From positions 253,021-317,020 of the forward strand of contig JACOUP010000008.1 in assembly GCA_016177765.1 (NCBI GenBank): DNA of 64,000 nucleotides, read 5' to 3'. The DNA comes from Deltaproteobacteria bacterium (lineage in GTDB: Bacteria; UBA10199; JACPAL01; JACOUP01). Every line of letters begins with the position of its first letter. The stretch's first letter is position 1. Shown here piece by piece: positions 1 through 8,575 of this stretch. The notes beneath the pieces are model-generated. The model did not search any database and was not told the origin of the DNA. It saw nothing but the letters and a program-made list of their open reading frames with translations. A program made the position numbers and the translations under genes.

Positions 1-475
1 TGCCGGCTTCATCAAGATTCACCCGACCCACCCGCGGCTCGATTACGTCTATTACCGGACCGGTCTCTCGTACCTGAAGGCCTCGCCAAAGGCGATTGAC
101 CGGAACCAGGAATACCTGGATGATTCGGTCGCCTACCTGGAGGCGGTCTTGGGGCAATTCCCGGGGAGCGACTACACCAATGTTGCCCGGGAGAAGTGGG
201 AGGCGGCGCGGCGGCGTCTGGCAAAAAGACACCTTTATATCGGCCGGTTTTACTACAAGACTGGCGAGTATCTTGCCTCCCTCAACCGTTTTGAGGAGGT
301 GATCAAACGGTACGGGGACCTGGGATTGGATGAAAGGGCCTATTACTGGTTGGGCCGTTCTTACCTCAAACTCTCCCGGAAGGAGAAGGCGTTGGAGGCC
401 CTGGAGGGGCTTGAAAAGAAGTACCCGGCGGGCCGTTTTAGAAAAAAGCTTGCCGGCAAGCTGGGACTCAGTTAG
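1..475 (+). CDS. bamD: Outer-membrane assembly lipoprotein BamD, C-terminal part
   Basis: The reading frame is open from base 2 and the start lies left of the window; 157 residues are visible. BamD is a periplasmic TPR lipoprotein of the BAM complex that inserts beta-barrel proteins into the outer membrane. The visible part fits the family: a segment with HPRLDYVYYRTGLSY, then FPGSDYTNVAREKW, then TPR-like helices ending near LGRSYLKLSRKEKALEAL. The signal peptide and lipobox cannot be checked. The stop at 473-475 is 12 bases before the next TPR gene, so the two are probably co-transcribed. A generic YbgF/TPR protein is the alternative. Confidence 0.8.
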   Translation, partial: AGFIKIHPTHPRLDYVYYRTGLSYLKASPKAIDRNQEYLDDSVAYLEAVLGQFPGSDYTNVAREKWEAARRRLAKRHLYIGRFYYKTGEYLASLNRFEEVIKRYGDLGLDERAYYWLGRSYLKLSRKEKALEALEGLEKKYPAGRFRKKLAGKLGLS

Positions 476-487
476 AAAAGGACCGCA

Positions 488-1246
488 ATGGACACCTCTG
501 TCAAAGAACTCTTCGATGCCGGCAAACAGTACTATGAAACCAAAAACTACCCTCGTGCCGAGCAATACTTTCTAAAAATCCTTCGTCAGGGGCACAAGTT
601 TGCCGATGTCCTGAATATGCTCGGTATTATCTATCATACAGATGGCAAGTTCTCCAGCGCCATTGACTGTTTTGAACAGGCCCTGCTGGTTAATCCCAAT
701 TACACAGAGGCCACCCTCAATCTCGCCGTCCTTTATAATGATCTTGGAAACTATAAAAAGGCCAAGGCCCTCTATGGCCGGATCACCAAACGGGCCAAAA
801 CGTCCGCCCCCATCGACCCGGTGATCAAGGGAAAACTCTCCAATATGCATGCCCACATTGGGGACACCTACCGTGGCATCGGGTTTTATAAAGAGGCGAT
901 CGACGAATACAAAAAGGCCCTGGGCTTGAACCACACATTTATCGACATCAAGACAAAACTGGGAGTGGCCTATCGGGAAAACGGGAATTTGAAGGAATCG
1001 CTCGCCGAACTGGCAGAGGCGGTTAAGAGTACACCGCATTCGGTCTTGGCGCGGAACCAGTTGGGAGTCACTTTCTATTCCCTCAAAAAATCCAAAGAGG
1101 CCCTGCAAGAATGGCAGCAGGTCTTAAAACGGGACCCCGGCAACCCGACCGCCAAGATGTACCTCAAACTCTGCGAGGGTGGTTCACCCAAGGGTGGTTC
1201 ACCCCACCCGAACGGTGCAAAGCCGAAAAAGGGGTCGCACCGATGA
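488..1246 (+). CDS. TPR-repeat protein
   Basis: A 252-residue protein made almost entirely of tetratricopeptide repeats. Motifs such as GIIYHTDGKFSSAIDCFEQAL, LAVLYNDLGNYKKAKALYGR and LGVTFYSLKKSKEALQEW give about six units between residues 6 and 225. There is no signal peptide or membrane segment, so it is probably a cytoplasmic scaffold of unknown partner. It follows bamD by 12 bases, and its TGA overlaps the ATG of the next gene (ATGA). The last 25 residues do not fit a TPR: they are encoded by a tandem copy of the dispersed GGGTGGTTCACCC repeat (EGGSPKGGSP), so the C-terminus looks remodelled by it. Confidence 0.8.
   Translation: MDTSVKELFDAGKQYYETKNYPRAEQYFLKILRQGHKFADVLNMLGIIYHTDGKFSSAIDCFEQALLVNPNYTEATLNLAVLYNDLGNYKKAKALYGRITKRAKTSAPIDPVIKGKLSNMHAHIGDTYRGIGFYKEAIDEYKKALGLNHTFIDIKTKLGVAYRENGNLKESLAELAEAVKSTPHSVLARNQLGVTFYSLKKSKEALQEWQQVLKRDPGNPTAKMYLKLCEGGSPKGGSPHPNGAKPKKGSHR
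1177..1204. repeat. GGGTGAWTCACCC-family repeat, tandem pair
   Basis: Two GGGTGGTTCACCC copies at 1177-1189 and 1192-1204, exactly 15 bp apart, inside the 3' end of the TPR gene. They are read as GGSP-K-GGSP. Confidence 0.9.
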
Positions 1247-3657
1247 AGTCCAAAGTTCTTATTGTCCTGCTTGGCTTCATCCTGACCGGTTGCGGCGGTT
1301 GTCCCGCCGACACCACCGATGACTCTTCTGACAATCCGGGGGAAGGATCTGAATCGGAGTCTCTCCTCAACAATCAATGGGATCAAACGCGGGGACAGAT
1401 GTCGGTTTCCCTCCACGACAAACCGTCAGCGGGGGGGAATATCGAAAAAGTGGAGATCCCTGTCTCCTTTGTAGAAATCAGTCCCGCTAATGACCAGTGG
1501 CAGACCATCAGCAAGGGATCGCAGATCTTTGACCTCCTCACCTTAAAAGATGGTGTTGAGGCGGTCTTGGCCCAATCGTCCCTCGCCGTCGGAACCTATG
1601 AACAGATCCGCCTGCACCTGGCCGACAACCCAAGGGTGTTGGTCGATGGTACGTGGCAACCGCTCCGGATCCCGAGCGGTTTTCAGACAGGCCTTAAACT
1701 AAACGGCCCGTTTGAAATCCGGGCGGGGCAGATTACCAAGCTGATTCTGGATATGGATCCGGACAAAAATATCCACTACGTCCCGGGACAAAACCAATGG
1801 TACCTGCAACCCTCTCTGGAGATGGAGGCAATTTACATTGGGATTGAAACCCCGGAGGGGGAATTTCAACCGACAGCGGTGATTGAACCGGTGACCGCCA
1901 CCGGCGGAGGAACGATCGAGCTGGGGGATGGGGCGTCGCTTGTCATCCCTGCCGGGGCTCTCCAGTCAGATACCCAAATAAGCCTGGAGAAGGCAGTTGG
2001 CGGGTATCCCGCTTACGTCCTTAAACCTGATGGATTAACATTCACCCAACCTGTAACCCTCATCCTTCCCTATGAAGAATTGCCAATACCGGAAGGGAAA
2101 GGATCTCAAGATATTATCCTCTTTCTCGATGAAGAAGAAGTCCCGATAACCATTGATACGATTCATCAAACAGTGACAACAAAAATTACACACTTCACAG
2201 TACCTCACCTCAGTGTCAAAGGAAACGTTTACCTCACTATTGATGACGGTCCTTTACCAAACAGTTTCTCGGGTGAGATTGAAGAATTTCTGGATGATGC
2301 GATCTTTGGAATCAACCGTGAACCCGAGAGGCCACGTGATGAAAGGATCCTTTCTGACTTACTCGAAAAACTTGACGAAAAAGATGTGACAGCTACTTTT
2401 TTCCAAGTCGGCCGTCTCATTGAATTTTCTCCCGATCTGGTAACACAACTCCTTTTGGATGGGCATAAAATAGGGAACCATAGCTACTATCATGATATTG
2501 CCAACTTTGCCGGTCAGTCTGACTCAGAGATTCGTACTGAATTAACAAAGACCAATAATCTTATCCAGAATGCCGCCGTTTCCGCCATTCGCCATTTAGT
2601 CAACAACAACCAGTGGGAAGCCGCCTCTGCAGAAATCCGCCGCTATCTTATCAAGTTGTACGTTCATGGAGGACCTTCTCTTTTCCGAGCGCCAGGGGGA
2701 CGCGTTGCCTCTCCCTGTTCGGGGGGGGTAAAATGGTGCTCTCTGAGAAACTTTTTCGAACGTGGTGAGGGTGAATTTTCCGATCCGGGTTGGCTCGATA
2801 CAAATGTAGAACTAGCCGCCTTCAGCCTTAATATGGCAATTTTTCATTGGGACGTTGATTCAACGGACTGGAATTTCGACAAGCAGAAGAAGACAGGAAC
2901 TGAATTGCTAAATTATTTCAAGACTCTGGAAATCAAGACGGATAATGTTATTCTACTCCACGAGCGACGAACAACTGTTGAAGCCATTACAGAGATTATT
3001 GATTATCTCAAACAGAACGGTTACTCTCCCGCAATCTTTGACCCTTCCGATCCCTCTTTAGGGCTCCCAAACAATATAAGCCTCAGCACGGCCCAAGCCA
3101 TTCTTGATCGTCAGGAGCCTCTTCCTGAAGGAATTCTTATCATCGATGATCTCTCGGAAGGTTTCGATCTCCATTCCGATACTCCGGAACATGAAGGTTA
3201 CTGGCTCTCAGCAAAGATCGGTTACCCCGCGGCTAACCCCCACATGTTCTACACTTGGAACAATGGGCCTGATGCGAGCGGGAATACCACCACCGCCGTC
3301 GTCCAAAACTGGGCCGACTGGACGCCCAACGTTTCTGAGAATGGTTTTTACAAGGTGGAGGCGTTTATCCCCAAAAACCATGCCTACACAAAGAAAGCGC
3401 TCTATCAAATCTTCCACAGGGACAACCCTGATGACGGCCTGAGGGAGACGACCGAGGCCTGTCGTATCGATCAATCCCTCTATTTTGACCAATGGATCGA
3501 TCTTGGCAGTTACGCCTTCAATGGGGGAACAGGCGAATTCATCAAGCTCGATGATCTGACGGATGAAACGGACACGACCAAGCAAATCGGCTTTGATGCG
3601 GTCCGTTTCACAAAAACCTCCGAGATAGAAAAGAGAAAAGGGGCCAACTGCCTTTAG
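1243..3657 (+). CDS. Multidomain lipoprotein with polysaccharide-deacetylase domain
   Basis: I choose the ATG at 1243, which overlaps the upstream stop, because it gives a lipoprotein signal ending in LTGC (Cys17); 804 residues. Domains in order: acidic linker; a DUF4382-like beta domain (about 50-195); a ZU5-like segment with GGTIELGDGASLVIPAGAL (about 222-280); a NodB-type deacetylase domain (about 327-670) with TIDDGP, the zinc motif HSYYH (413-417), RAPGG and VILLHE; and a golvesin-like C-terminal beta domain (about 700-795). The deacetylase residues look intact, so an activity on cell-surface or peptidoglycan N-acetyl sugars is likely, anchored in a membrane. The substrate is unknown. 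The domain combination is unusual. Confidence 0.8.
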   Translation: MKSKVLIVLLGFILTGCGGCPADTTDDSSDNPGEGSESESLLNNQWDQTRGQMSVSLHDKPSAGGNIEKVEIPVSFVEISPANDQWQTISKGSQIFDLLTLKDGVEAVLAQSSLAVGTYEQIRLHLADNPRVLVDGTWQPLRIPSGFQTGLKLNGPFEIRAGQITKLILDMDPDKNIHYVPGQNQWYLQPSLEMEAIYIGIETPEGEFQPTAVIEPVTATGGGTIELGDGASLVIPAGALQSDTQISLEKAVGGYPAYVLKPDGLTFTQPVTLILPYEELPIPEGKGSQDIILFLDEEEVPITIDTIHQTVTTKITHFTVPHLSVKGNVYLTIDDGPLPNSFSGEIEEFLDDAIFGINREPERPRDERILSDLLEKLDEKDVTATFFQVGRLIEFSPDLVTQLLLDGHKIGNHSYYHDIANFAGQSDSEIRTELTKTNNLIQNAAVSAIRHLVNNNQWEAASAEIRRYLIKLYVHGGPSLFRAPGGRVASPCSGGVKWCSLRNFFERGEGEFSDPGWLDTNVELAAFSLNMAIFHWDVDSTDWNFDKQKKTGTELLNYFKTLEIKTDNVILLHERRTTVEAITEIIDYLKQNGYSPAIFDPSDPSLGLPNNISLSTAQAILDRQEPLPEGILIIDDLSEGFDLHSDTPEHEGYWLSAKIGYPAANPHMFYTWNNGPDASGNTTTAVVQNWADWTPNVSENGFYKVEAFIPKNHAYTKKALYQIFHRDNPDDGLRETTEACRIDQSLYFDQWIDLGSYAFNGGTGEFIKLDDLTDETDTTKQIGFDAVRFTKTSEIEKRKGANCL

Positions 3658-3678
3658 GATTAAAGAGCCCTCTGTCTT

Positions 3679-3936
3679 TTACGGGACTACCTTAAAAACC
3701 TTGTCGTGCTCGTGGGCCTTCTGCGAGACCTTGATCCCGATATCGTCCCCCTTTTTGGCCTCCGGAACGCTCTTGTGTTCGATCTGAATGGAGGCTACCG
3801 GCTCCTGAAAATCAGAGGTGTGCCCCTTAAAGTGCAGGGTATCCCCCACCTTGATCTTGCCATTCGTCACCTTGATCGCCGCAACCCCAACATTGCCGAA
3901 CCAGTGTTCGACGAAACCGACCTCTTCTTCTGGCAT
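3679..3936 (-). CDS. Small EF-Tu domain-2-like protein
   Basis: An 85-residue protein resembling stand-alone proteins annotated as translation elongation factor-like. It is a single beta-barrel related to domain 2 of translational GTPases, with IKVGDTLHFKGHTSDF, VASIQIEHKSV and KKGDDIGIKV as the recognisable core. There is no GTPase domain. It lies 26 bases downstream of alaS on the same strand, so it is probably co-transcribed with it. Whether it touches tRNA or the ribosome cannot be told from sequence. The family assignment is fairly sure; the function is unknown. Confidence 0.75.
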   Translation of the reverse strand: MPEEEVGFVEHWFGNVGVAAIKVTNGKIKVGDTLHFKGHTSDFQEPVASIQIEHKSVPEAKKGDDIGIKVSQKAHEHDKVFKVVP

Positions 3937-3962
3937 AAGATCCCTCCTTGTTTAACCCTCTT

Positions 3963-6620
3963 CTATAAAATGGTTTTTACCTTCTGAAAAACCTGATCCA
4001 AATGGGATGAATCAGTTCCTCCCGCCTGAGCCATGTCGGGGCGGCCGCCACCGGAGCCACCGATCAGCGGGGCGAGCTCTTTCACAATCTTGCCGGCATC
4101 GTATTTTGAGGTCAGGTCTTTAGAAACGCGGACAATGAGAGAGGTTTTGGGTGAATCACCCTTCCCCTCACCACTCCCGACAAGAAGTGCGATCCCTGAA
4201 CCAAGTTTCCCAATCGCCTTGTCGGAAAGATCCCTCAACAGTTTTCCGTCACTCGTCTCGGTTTGAACGGTCAATAATTTGACCCCCTTAATTTCTTCCA
4301 CTCTCTCGTTTGAAGATTGCTGGCTACTCAACGCCTGAACCTTCTGTTTTTGGATCTCCTTTTCCAGATTTTTTACCTGCTCTATCAGTCTTTCAATCCG
4401 GGAGGCGACCTCAGCCGGACTGCTTTTGAGCAACTGGCCGGCCTGGTGCAGATTCAGCTCCAACTGCCGCAGATACGCAAGCGCCTCCCCTCCAACCACC
4501 GCCTCAATCCGGCGCGTCCCGGCAGAAACGGAGGATTCAGACAAAATTTTAAGAAGACCGATCTGGCCGGTCGCCCGAACATGGGTCCCCCCGCAAAGCT
4601 CCATCGAGAAATCCCCCATCCGGCAGGTGCGAACGATATCCCCATACTTGTCCCCAAAGAAGGCAAGCGCCCCTTTTTCAATCGCCTTCTTGTAGGCCAA
4701 GAGTTCGTGGGTAACCGCAAGATCGGCCCGGATTTTTTCATTCACGAGGTTTTCAATCTCTTGCAGTTTTTTTCGGTCGACCGCCTCAAAATGACTGAAA
4801 TCAAAACGGAGCCGGTTGGGGGTAACGAGCGACCCTCCCTGCCGGACATGCTTGCCCAAAATCAGACGGAGCGCCGCATGCAACAGGTGGGTGGCAGAGT
4901 GGTGAGCCATGGTTGCCTCGCGAAGCGGGGCATCGACTGCAAGGTCGACCTCATCCCCTTCTTGAAGCGTCCCCTCAACCACCTCGGCCTTGTGAACAAT
5001 GATCCCCTCAACCGGTTTACGGGTATCGACCACCTGTAACTGAACTTTTTTTGTGGTAATCAACCCCTTGTCCCCGACCTGCCCTCCCCCCTCCGGATAA
5101 AAAGGGGTTTCCTCTGTCACCACCTCCACCTCTTCCCCGGAGGCGACCTTCGAAAGGATCGTTTCTCCACAAACCAACGCCATGACCGGAGAATGGGACT
5201 GCAACCGGTCGTACCCCACAAAGCGGCTTCGCCGCTCTTTTTGAAGAAGCACCTGGTACACCGTTCCACTTCCCTTCTCTCCAGAACCTTTCCAGGCCTG
5301 CTTCCCCCGTTTTTTCTGTTTCGCCATCTCACTTTCAAAACCGTCCCGGTCGATCGAAAAACCTTTCTCTTCCGCAATCAGCTCCGTTAAGTCTCTCGGA
5401 AAACCGTAGGTGTCATAAAGTTTGAAAACGACCGAACCGGCCAGTTTCTTTTCACCACTCTTCTTGATTTTCGCCAATTCCTCCTCAATCATCGAAAGCC
5501 CACGGTCAAGTGTCTCCAAAAACCGCTCCTCCTCCCCTTCAATCACCTTTTCGATCGTCTCCCGATGCTCCCGGATCTCCGGATAGGCCTGGCCCATTTC
5601 ACGAACAACCACCTCAGCCAGTTTGTAAAAGAATGGTTTCGTCTGCCCAAGAAGTTTGCCGTGACGAATGGCTCTTCTTAAGATCCGGCGCAAGACATAC
5701 CCCCGCCCTTCGTTGGAGGGCTGGACCCCATCTGCAATTAAAAAAGTAGCGGACCGGATATGATCGCAGAGGACCTGGATGGAGATATCGGTTTCGGTAT
5801 CACCCTTGGGTGAAGCACCCTTGCCGTATTTTTTGCCGGTCAGTCTTTCGCACTCCTTGATGAGTGGCGTGAAGAGGTCGCTTTCGTAGTTAGAGTGTTT
5901 TCCCTGGGCGACACAGGCGAGCCGCTCCAGCCCCATGCCGGTATCGATCGACGGCTTCGGCAGGGGGGTAAGTTTCCCTTTGTCATCCCGGTTGAATTGC
6001 ATGAAGACGAGATTCCAGATCTCCATGTACCGGTCGCACTCACAGTTCACGGTGCAACTCTTCTTGCCGCACCCCTGTTTTTCTCCGTGATCGTAGTGGA
6101 TCTCGGAACAGGGGCCGCACGGGCCACTCTCCCCCATCGCCCAGAAATTTTCCTTTTGCCCAAAACGCCGGATCCTTTCTTTGGGAACGCCGATTTCTTT
6201 ATGCCAGATCTCTTCCGCCTCATCATCATCGGTATAAATGGTGATCATAAGTTTTTCCTTCGCAAGACCCATCTCTTTGGTCAAAAACTCCCACCCGAAC
6301 CGGCAGGCCTCTTTCTTGAAATAATCACCGAAGGAAAAGTTGCCAAGCATCTCAAAGAAGGTGTGGTGCCGGGCGGTCCTCCCGACATTTTCCAGGTCAT
6401 TATGCTTGCCGGAGACACGGAGACACTTTTGGGAAGAGACGGCCCTGGTATACGGCCGTTTTTCCTGCCCGATAAAGACGTTCTTGAACGGGACCATCCC
6501 GGCATTAACGAAATAAAGCGTCGGGTCCCCCAAGGGGATCAATGGCGCCGACGGCACACGGGTATGACTATTTTTTTCGAAGTACCGGAGGAACTTTTCC
6601 CGAATCTCGGAGGATTTCAT
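3963..6620 (-). CDS. alaS: Alanyl-tRNA synthetase
   Basis: 885 residues, normal for the family. It charges tRNA-Ala in the cytoplasm. The class II catalytic domain begins EIREKFLRYFEKNSHTRVPS and contains TFFEMLGNFSFGDYFK. The editing domain has the metal-binding HHSATH and CGGTH motifs, and a C-terminal DHHA1-type domain ends in GGSGGGRPDMAQAGG. Two short segments do not fit the family: KGASPKGDT near residue 267, and KGDSPK near residue 820. Both are translations of the dispersed 13-bp repeat. No Shine-Dalgarno sequence is visible before the ATG, so translation may be leaderless. Confidence 0.97.
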   Translation of the reverse strand: MKSSEIREKFLRYFEKNSHTRVPSAPLIPLGDPTLYFVNAGMVPFKNVFIGQEKRPYTRAVSSQKCLRVSGKHNDLENVGRTARHHTFFEMLGNFSFGDYFKKEACRFGWEFLTKEMGLAKEKLMITIYTDDDEAEEIWHKEIGVPKERIRRFGQKENFWAMGESGPCGPCSEIHYDHGEKQGCGKKSCTVNCECDRYMEIWNLVFMQFNRDDKGKLTPLPKPSIDTGMGLERLACVAQGKHSNYESDLFTPLIKECERLTGKKYGKGASPKGDTETDISIQVLCDHIRSATFLIADGVQPSNEGRGYVLRRILRRAIRHGKLLGQTKPFFYKLAEVVVREMGQAYPEIREHRETIEKVIEGEEERFLETLDRGLSMIEEELAKIKKSGEKKLAGSVVFKLYDTYGFPRDLTELIAEEKGFSIDRDGFESEMAKQKKRGKQAWKGSGEKGSGTVYQVLLQKERRSRFVGYDRLQSHSPVMALVCGETILSKVASGEEVEVVTEETPFYPEGGGQVGDKGLITTKKVQLQVVDTRKPVEGIIVHKAEVVEGTLQEGDEVDLAVDAPLREATMAHHSATHLLHAALRLILGKHVRQGGSLVTPNRLRFDFSHFEAVDRKKLQEIENLVNEKIRADLAVTHELLAYKKAIEKGALAFFGDKYGDIVRTCRMGDFSMELCGGTHVRATGQIGLLKILSESSVSAGTRRIEAVVGGEALAYLRQLELNLHQAGQLLKSSPAEVASRIERLIEQVKNLEKEIQKQKVQALSSQQSSNERVEEIKGVKLLTVQTETSDGKLLRDLSDKAIGKLGSGIALLVGSGEGKGDSPKTSLIVRVSKDLTSKYDAGKIVKELAPLIGGSGGGRPDMAQAGGTDSSHLDQVFQKVKTIL
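4149..4161. repeat. GGGTGAWTCACCC-family repeat in alaS
   Basis: Exact GGGTGAATCACCC copy, read on the gene strand as KGDSPK in the C-terminal domain of AlaS. Confidence 0.9.
5793..5820. repeat. GGGTGAWTCACCC-family repeat in alaS, decayed tandem
   Basis: Copy GGGTGAAGCACCC at 5808-5820, with a decayed second copy 15 bp away (5793-5805). Read on the gene strand as KGASPKGDT. Confidence 0.8.
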
Positions 6621-6723
6621 TAGTTTATGGAAGATACGTTAAAAAGCAGGTCAAAAACAACCCTAAAAATCTCTCGGGAAAAATAACAAGCAACCTTTGT
6701 CCCCCAAATACGAAGAATCAAAC

Positions 6724-7350
6724 ATGAGATTGGTAGTCCCCCCGTTACTGACGTTTGAGGAGATCCTTAAAAGGGTCTGTGGCCCCGGCCTCGAGGCTGG
6801 CGGCGCCGCCGACGCCAACAACCCCCCCCTCCTCCAGGCAAGCCTAGAAACCTGGCTTGCCAGTGTTTCACCCCAGCCGATCAGTTCTGTCAGACCTTTT
6901 CCCACACATGACGCACAGAGCGCGACCGGATATCAGGTATTCCACAACGATGGCACCAGCTCCTACCAGACAACCAAAGGATATGAAAAATGGTTACGAG
7001 ATGGACACTGCCCTCCCCCACCCCCTCCCGTTGCTGTTGAATCGGCTCCAAGTCCCAGGCCGGTCCTTGCCGATGCTGTCGGCGCTGATATCGAAAGAAG
7101 TCTTCTTTGGGAATCTGTGGTACCCACCTTTGCCTACCGCGAATCGTTTGGTCTTAGTGATCGCTTCGGCAATGTTGTTGAAAATGCAGTGAACCGGTTC
7201 ACCGAAACCGCCATCGCGGTAAGAGACTCCGCCAACGATGCCGGTCGTGCCTGGCAGGCAAACCGGTACGCCCAAGCGGCGCAAATGGCAGGGCTGGTAG
7301 CGGTTGGAGCGGTGCTCCTCGTTACCATTGCCAATCCTGCTAAGATTTAG
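6724..7350 (+). CDS. Orphan protein with proline-rich middle and C-terminal membrane segment
   Basis: Not recognised. With the ATG at 6724 it has 208 residues; a TTG at 6697 would add nine. There is no N-terminal signal peptide. A run of prolines (CPPPPPPVAV) lies near residue 100, and the last 20 residues are hydrophobic (AGLVAVGAVLLVTIANP), compatible with a tail anchor. It is divergent from alaS and its 3' end overlaps that of the AbiEii-type toxin gene by 11 bases. It resembles other orphans here in having a short disordered start and no known domain. Lineage-specific function unknown. Confidence 0.6.
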   Translation: MRLVVPPLLTFEEILKRVCGPGLEAGGAADANNPPLLQASLETWLASVSPQPISSVRPFPTHDAQSATGYQVFHNDGTSSYQTTKGYEKWLRDGHCPPPPPPVAVESAPSPRPVLADAVGADIERSLLWESVVPTFAYRESFGLSDRFGNVVENAVNRFTETAIAVRDSANDAGRAWQANRYAQAAQMAGLVAVGAVLLVTIANPAKI

Positions 7351-8041
7351 ATGGTCGCTTTTTTTCTGGCTGAATCTTGTCAAGGATCTGATCCCGAAGG
7401 GAAAGGAAGAAATCTCTAAGCTCACTCAGAGTCACTTCCGTAATCATCCGCGGCAAAAGGGTAAGCGTTTTTACATCAGTAATAAGAGAGGCCCAAACAA
7501 AAGGTTCCAGGCCTGCATCTTTTTTCTGACCCAAAGAGAGGAGTTCAAAAATATCAAAGGGTGCTTCACCCAAGGGTGATTCACCCACGGGGTATTTTTT
7601 CAAAATCAGATAGAGATCGACGTAATCCTTGGCATCCAGCCGCCCCAAAAGACAGCCGACCTTGTTGACCGCAATATTTTTGATCGTATCCACCATATAA
7701 TCCCCCACCAACTCCGGCGACCCGACTCGAAAACCGACGTCGGCAACGACATCCACCTTCAGTTCCCCTCCGAACAGGTAGCGCATGAAGGAGGGGCTGG
7801 TTTGGACCCGTTCCACGGAAACAGCCAACTTTTTGGCCGCCGCCTCCATCAACTGAGGGATCGGGGTTAGCTCCACGTCGTGACTGAAAAAATCGAGGTC
7901 TTCAGAATAACGATGATGGAGATAAAAGGCGGTCAAAGCCGTCCCGCCGGTGAGGTAAAAATATCTGCGGAACCATTCGTCGGCAAAGAGGACCGAAAGA
8001 AGCCTTTTTTGGAGAGGGGTCAGGATCTCAGGATTATTCAT
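7340..8041 (-). CDS. AbiEii-type nucleotidyltransferase toxin
   Basis: 233 residues from the ATG at 8041, which overlaps the end of the upstream antitoxin gene by 8 bases. The N-terminal region has the DNA-polymerase-beta-like motif of the AbiEii/AbiGii family: LTGGTALTAFYL followed by RYSEDLDFF. These proteins act as toxins that add nucleotides to RNA in abortive infection or toxin-antitoxin pairs. Residues about 150-162 (VGESPLGEAPF) are the translation of a tandem GGGTGAWTCACCC repeat and probably form a surface loop. The upstream start at 8065 is less likely, since it lies deep in the antitoxin gene. Confidence 0.85.
   Translation of the reverse strand: MNNPEILTPLQKRLLSVLFADEWFRRYFYLTGGTALTAFYLHHRYSEDLDFFSHDVELTPIPQLMEAAAKKLAVSVERVQTSPSFMRYLFGGELKVDVVADVGFRVGSPELVGDYMVDTIKNIAVNKVGCLLGRLDAKDYVDLYLILKKYPVGESPLGEAPFDIFELLSLGQKKDAGLEPFVWASLITDVKTLTLLPRMITEVTLSELRDFFLSLRDQILDKIQPEKKRPSKS
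7559..7586. repeat. GGGTGAWTCACCC-family repeat, tandem pair in toxin gene
   Basis: GGGTGCTTCACCC (7559-7571) and exact GGGTGATTCACCC (7574-7586), 15 bp apart. Read on the gene strand as GESP-L-GEAP. Confidence 0.9.
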
Positions 8042-8465
8042 GACGGCCCCAACGTTTGAGGGCATAGTCCCAACGCTCCCTTATTTTGGAAGGAAGGCGG
8101 AGGGAAGGAAGGGCTCGGTTGATTTGATCCAGTGTCAGGTAATCAAAGACCTCGTCAAAGCGGGCCTGGGTCAAGATTCGTTCGACAAGCCACCGCTTTT
8201 TATCGGAAAGACCCGGCTGACCCAGTAGCTCCCGCACCTCCGTTTCGCCCAAATCATAGTCCCAAAGAAAAGAGGGTTTTTTCCGTTCCTGCCAACGAAC
8301 CGGGTTTAACTGAACCGCCTCCCCCTGCTCTATGAATGAGAGGGTCGCCACACGGGCGAGTGAGGAAAAACTCTCAAACAACCTGTTTTTATTTAGATAT
8401 TCATCCACATGCCTTCCCTCATCGGGTGAAAAACGGACGGTCCTTAACCTCTCTTTAGGAGCCAT
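8034..8465 (-). CDS. Putative antitoxin of the AbiEii-type pair
   Basis: 143 residues, translationally coupled to the toxin gene by an 8-base overlap. The first 45 residues look like a ribbon-helix-helix DNA-binding unit: a short strand LRTVRFSP followed by two helices (DEGRHVDEYLNKNRLF, SFSSLARVATLSFIEQ). The rest (DLGETEVRELLG, LTLDQINRAL) would be the toxin-binding part. This is not the winged-helix architecture of classic AbiEi, so the pair is a variant. The role as antitoxin is inferred from gene order and the nearby inverted repeat. Confidence 0.65.
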   Translation of the reverse strand: MAPKERLRTVRFSPDEGRHVDEYLNKNRLFESFSSLARVATLSFIEQGEAVQLNPVRWQERKKPSFLWDYDLGETEVRELLGQPGLSDKKRWLVERILTQARFDEVFDYLTLDQINRALPSLRLPSKIRERWDYALKRWGRHE

Positions 8466-8478
8466 AGATATATGGTAT

Positions 8479-8500
8479 TTGATTCGAATACGTAAATCAA
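8479..8500. promoter_or_regulatory. Candidate operator of the toxin-antitoxin operon
   Basis: An inverted repeat TTGATT-N10-AATCAA, 14 bases upstream of the antitoxin start codon, in the 110 bp gap between the pair and recA. Its placement suits autoregulation by the antitoxin. Confidence 0.4.
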
Positions 8501-8575
8501 CAACTGATTACCACACCTGAGGCAAGTGGGTAGACCAGCTCGAATGGCCCCAAAGACGGAATTGGCGATAACCGA

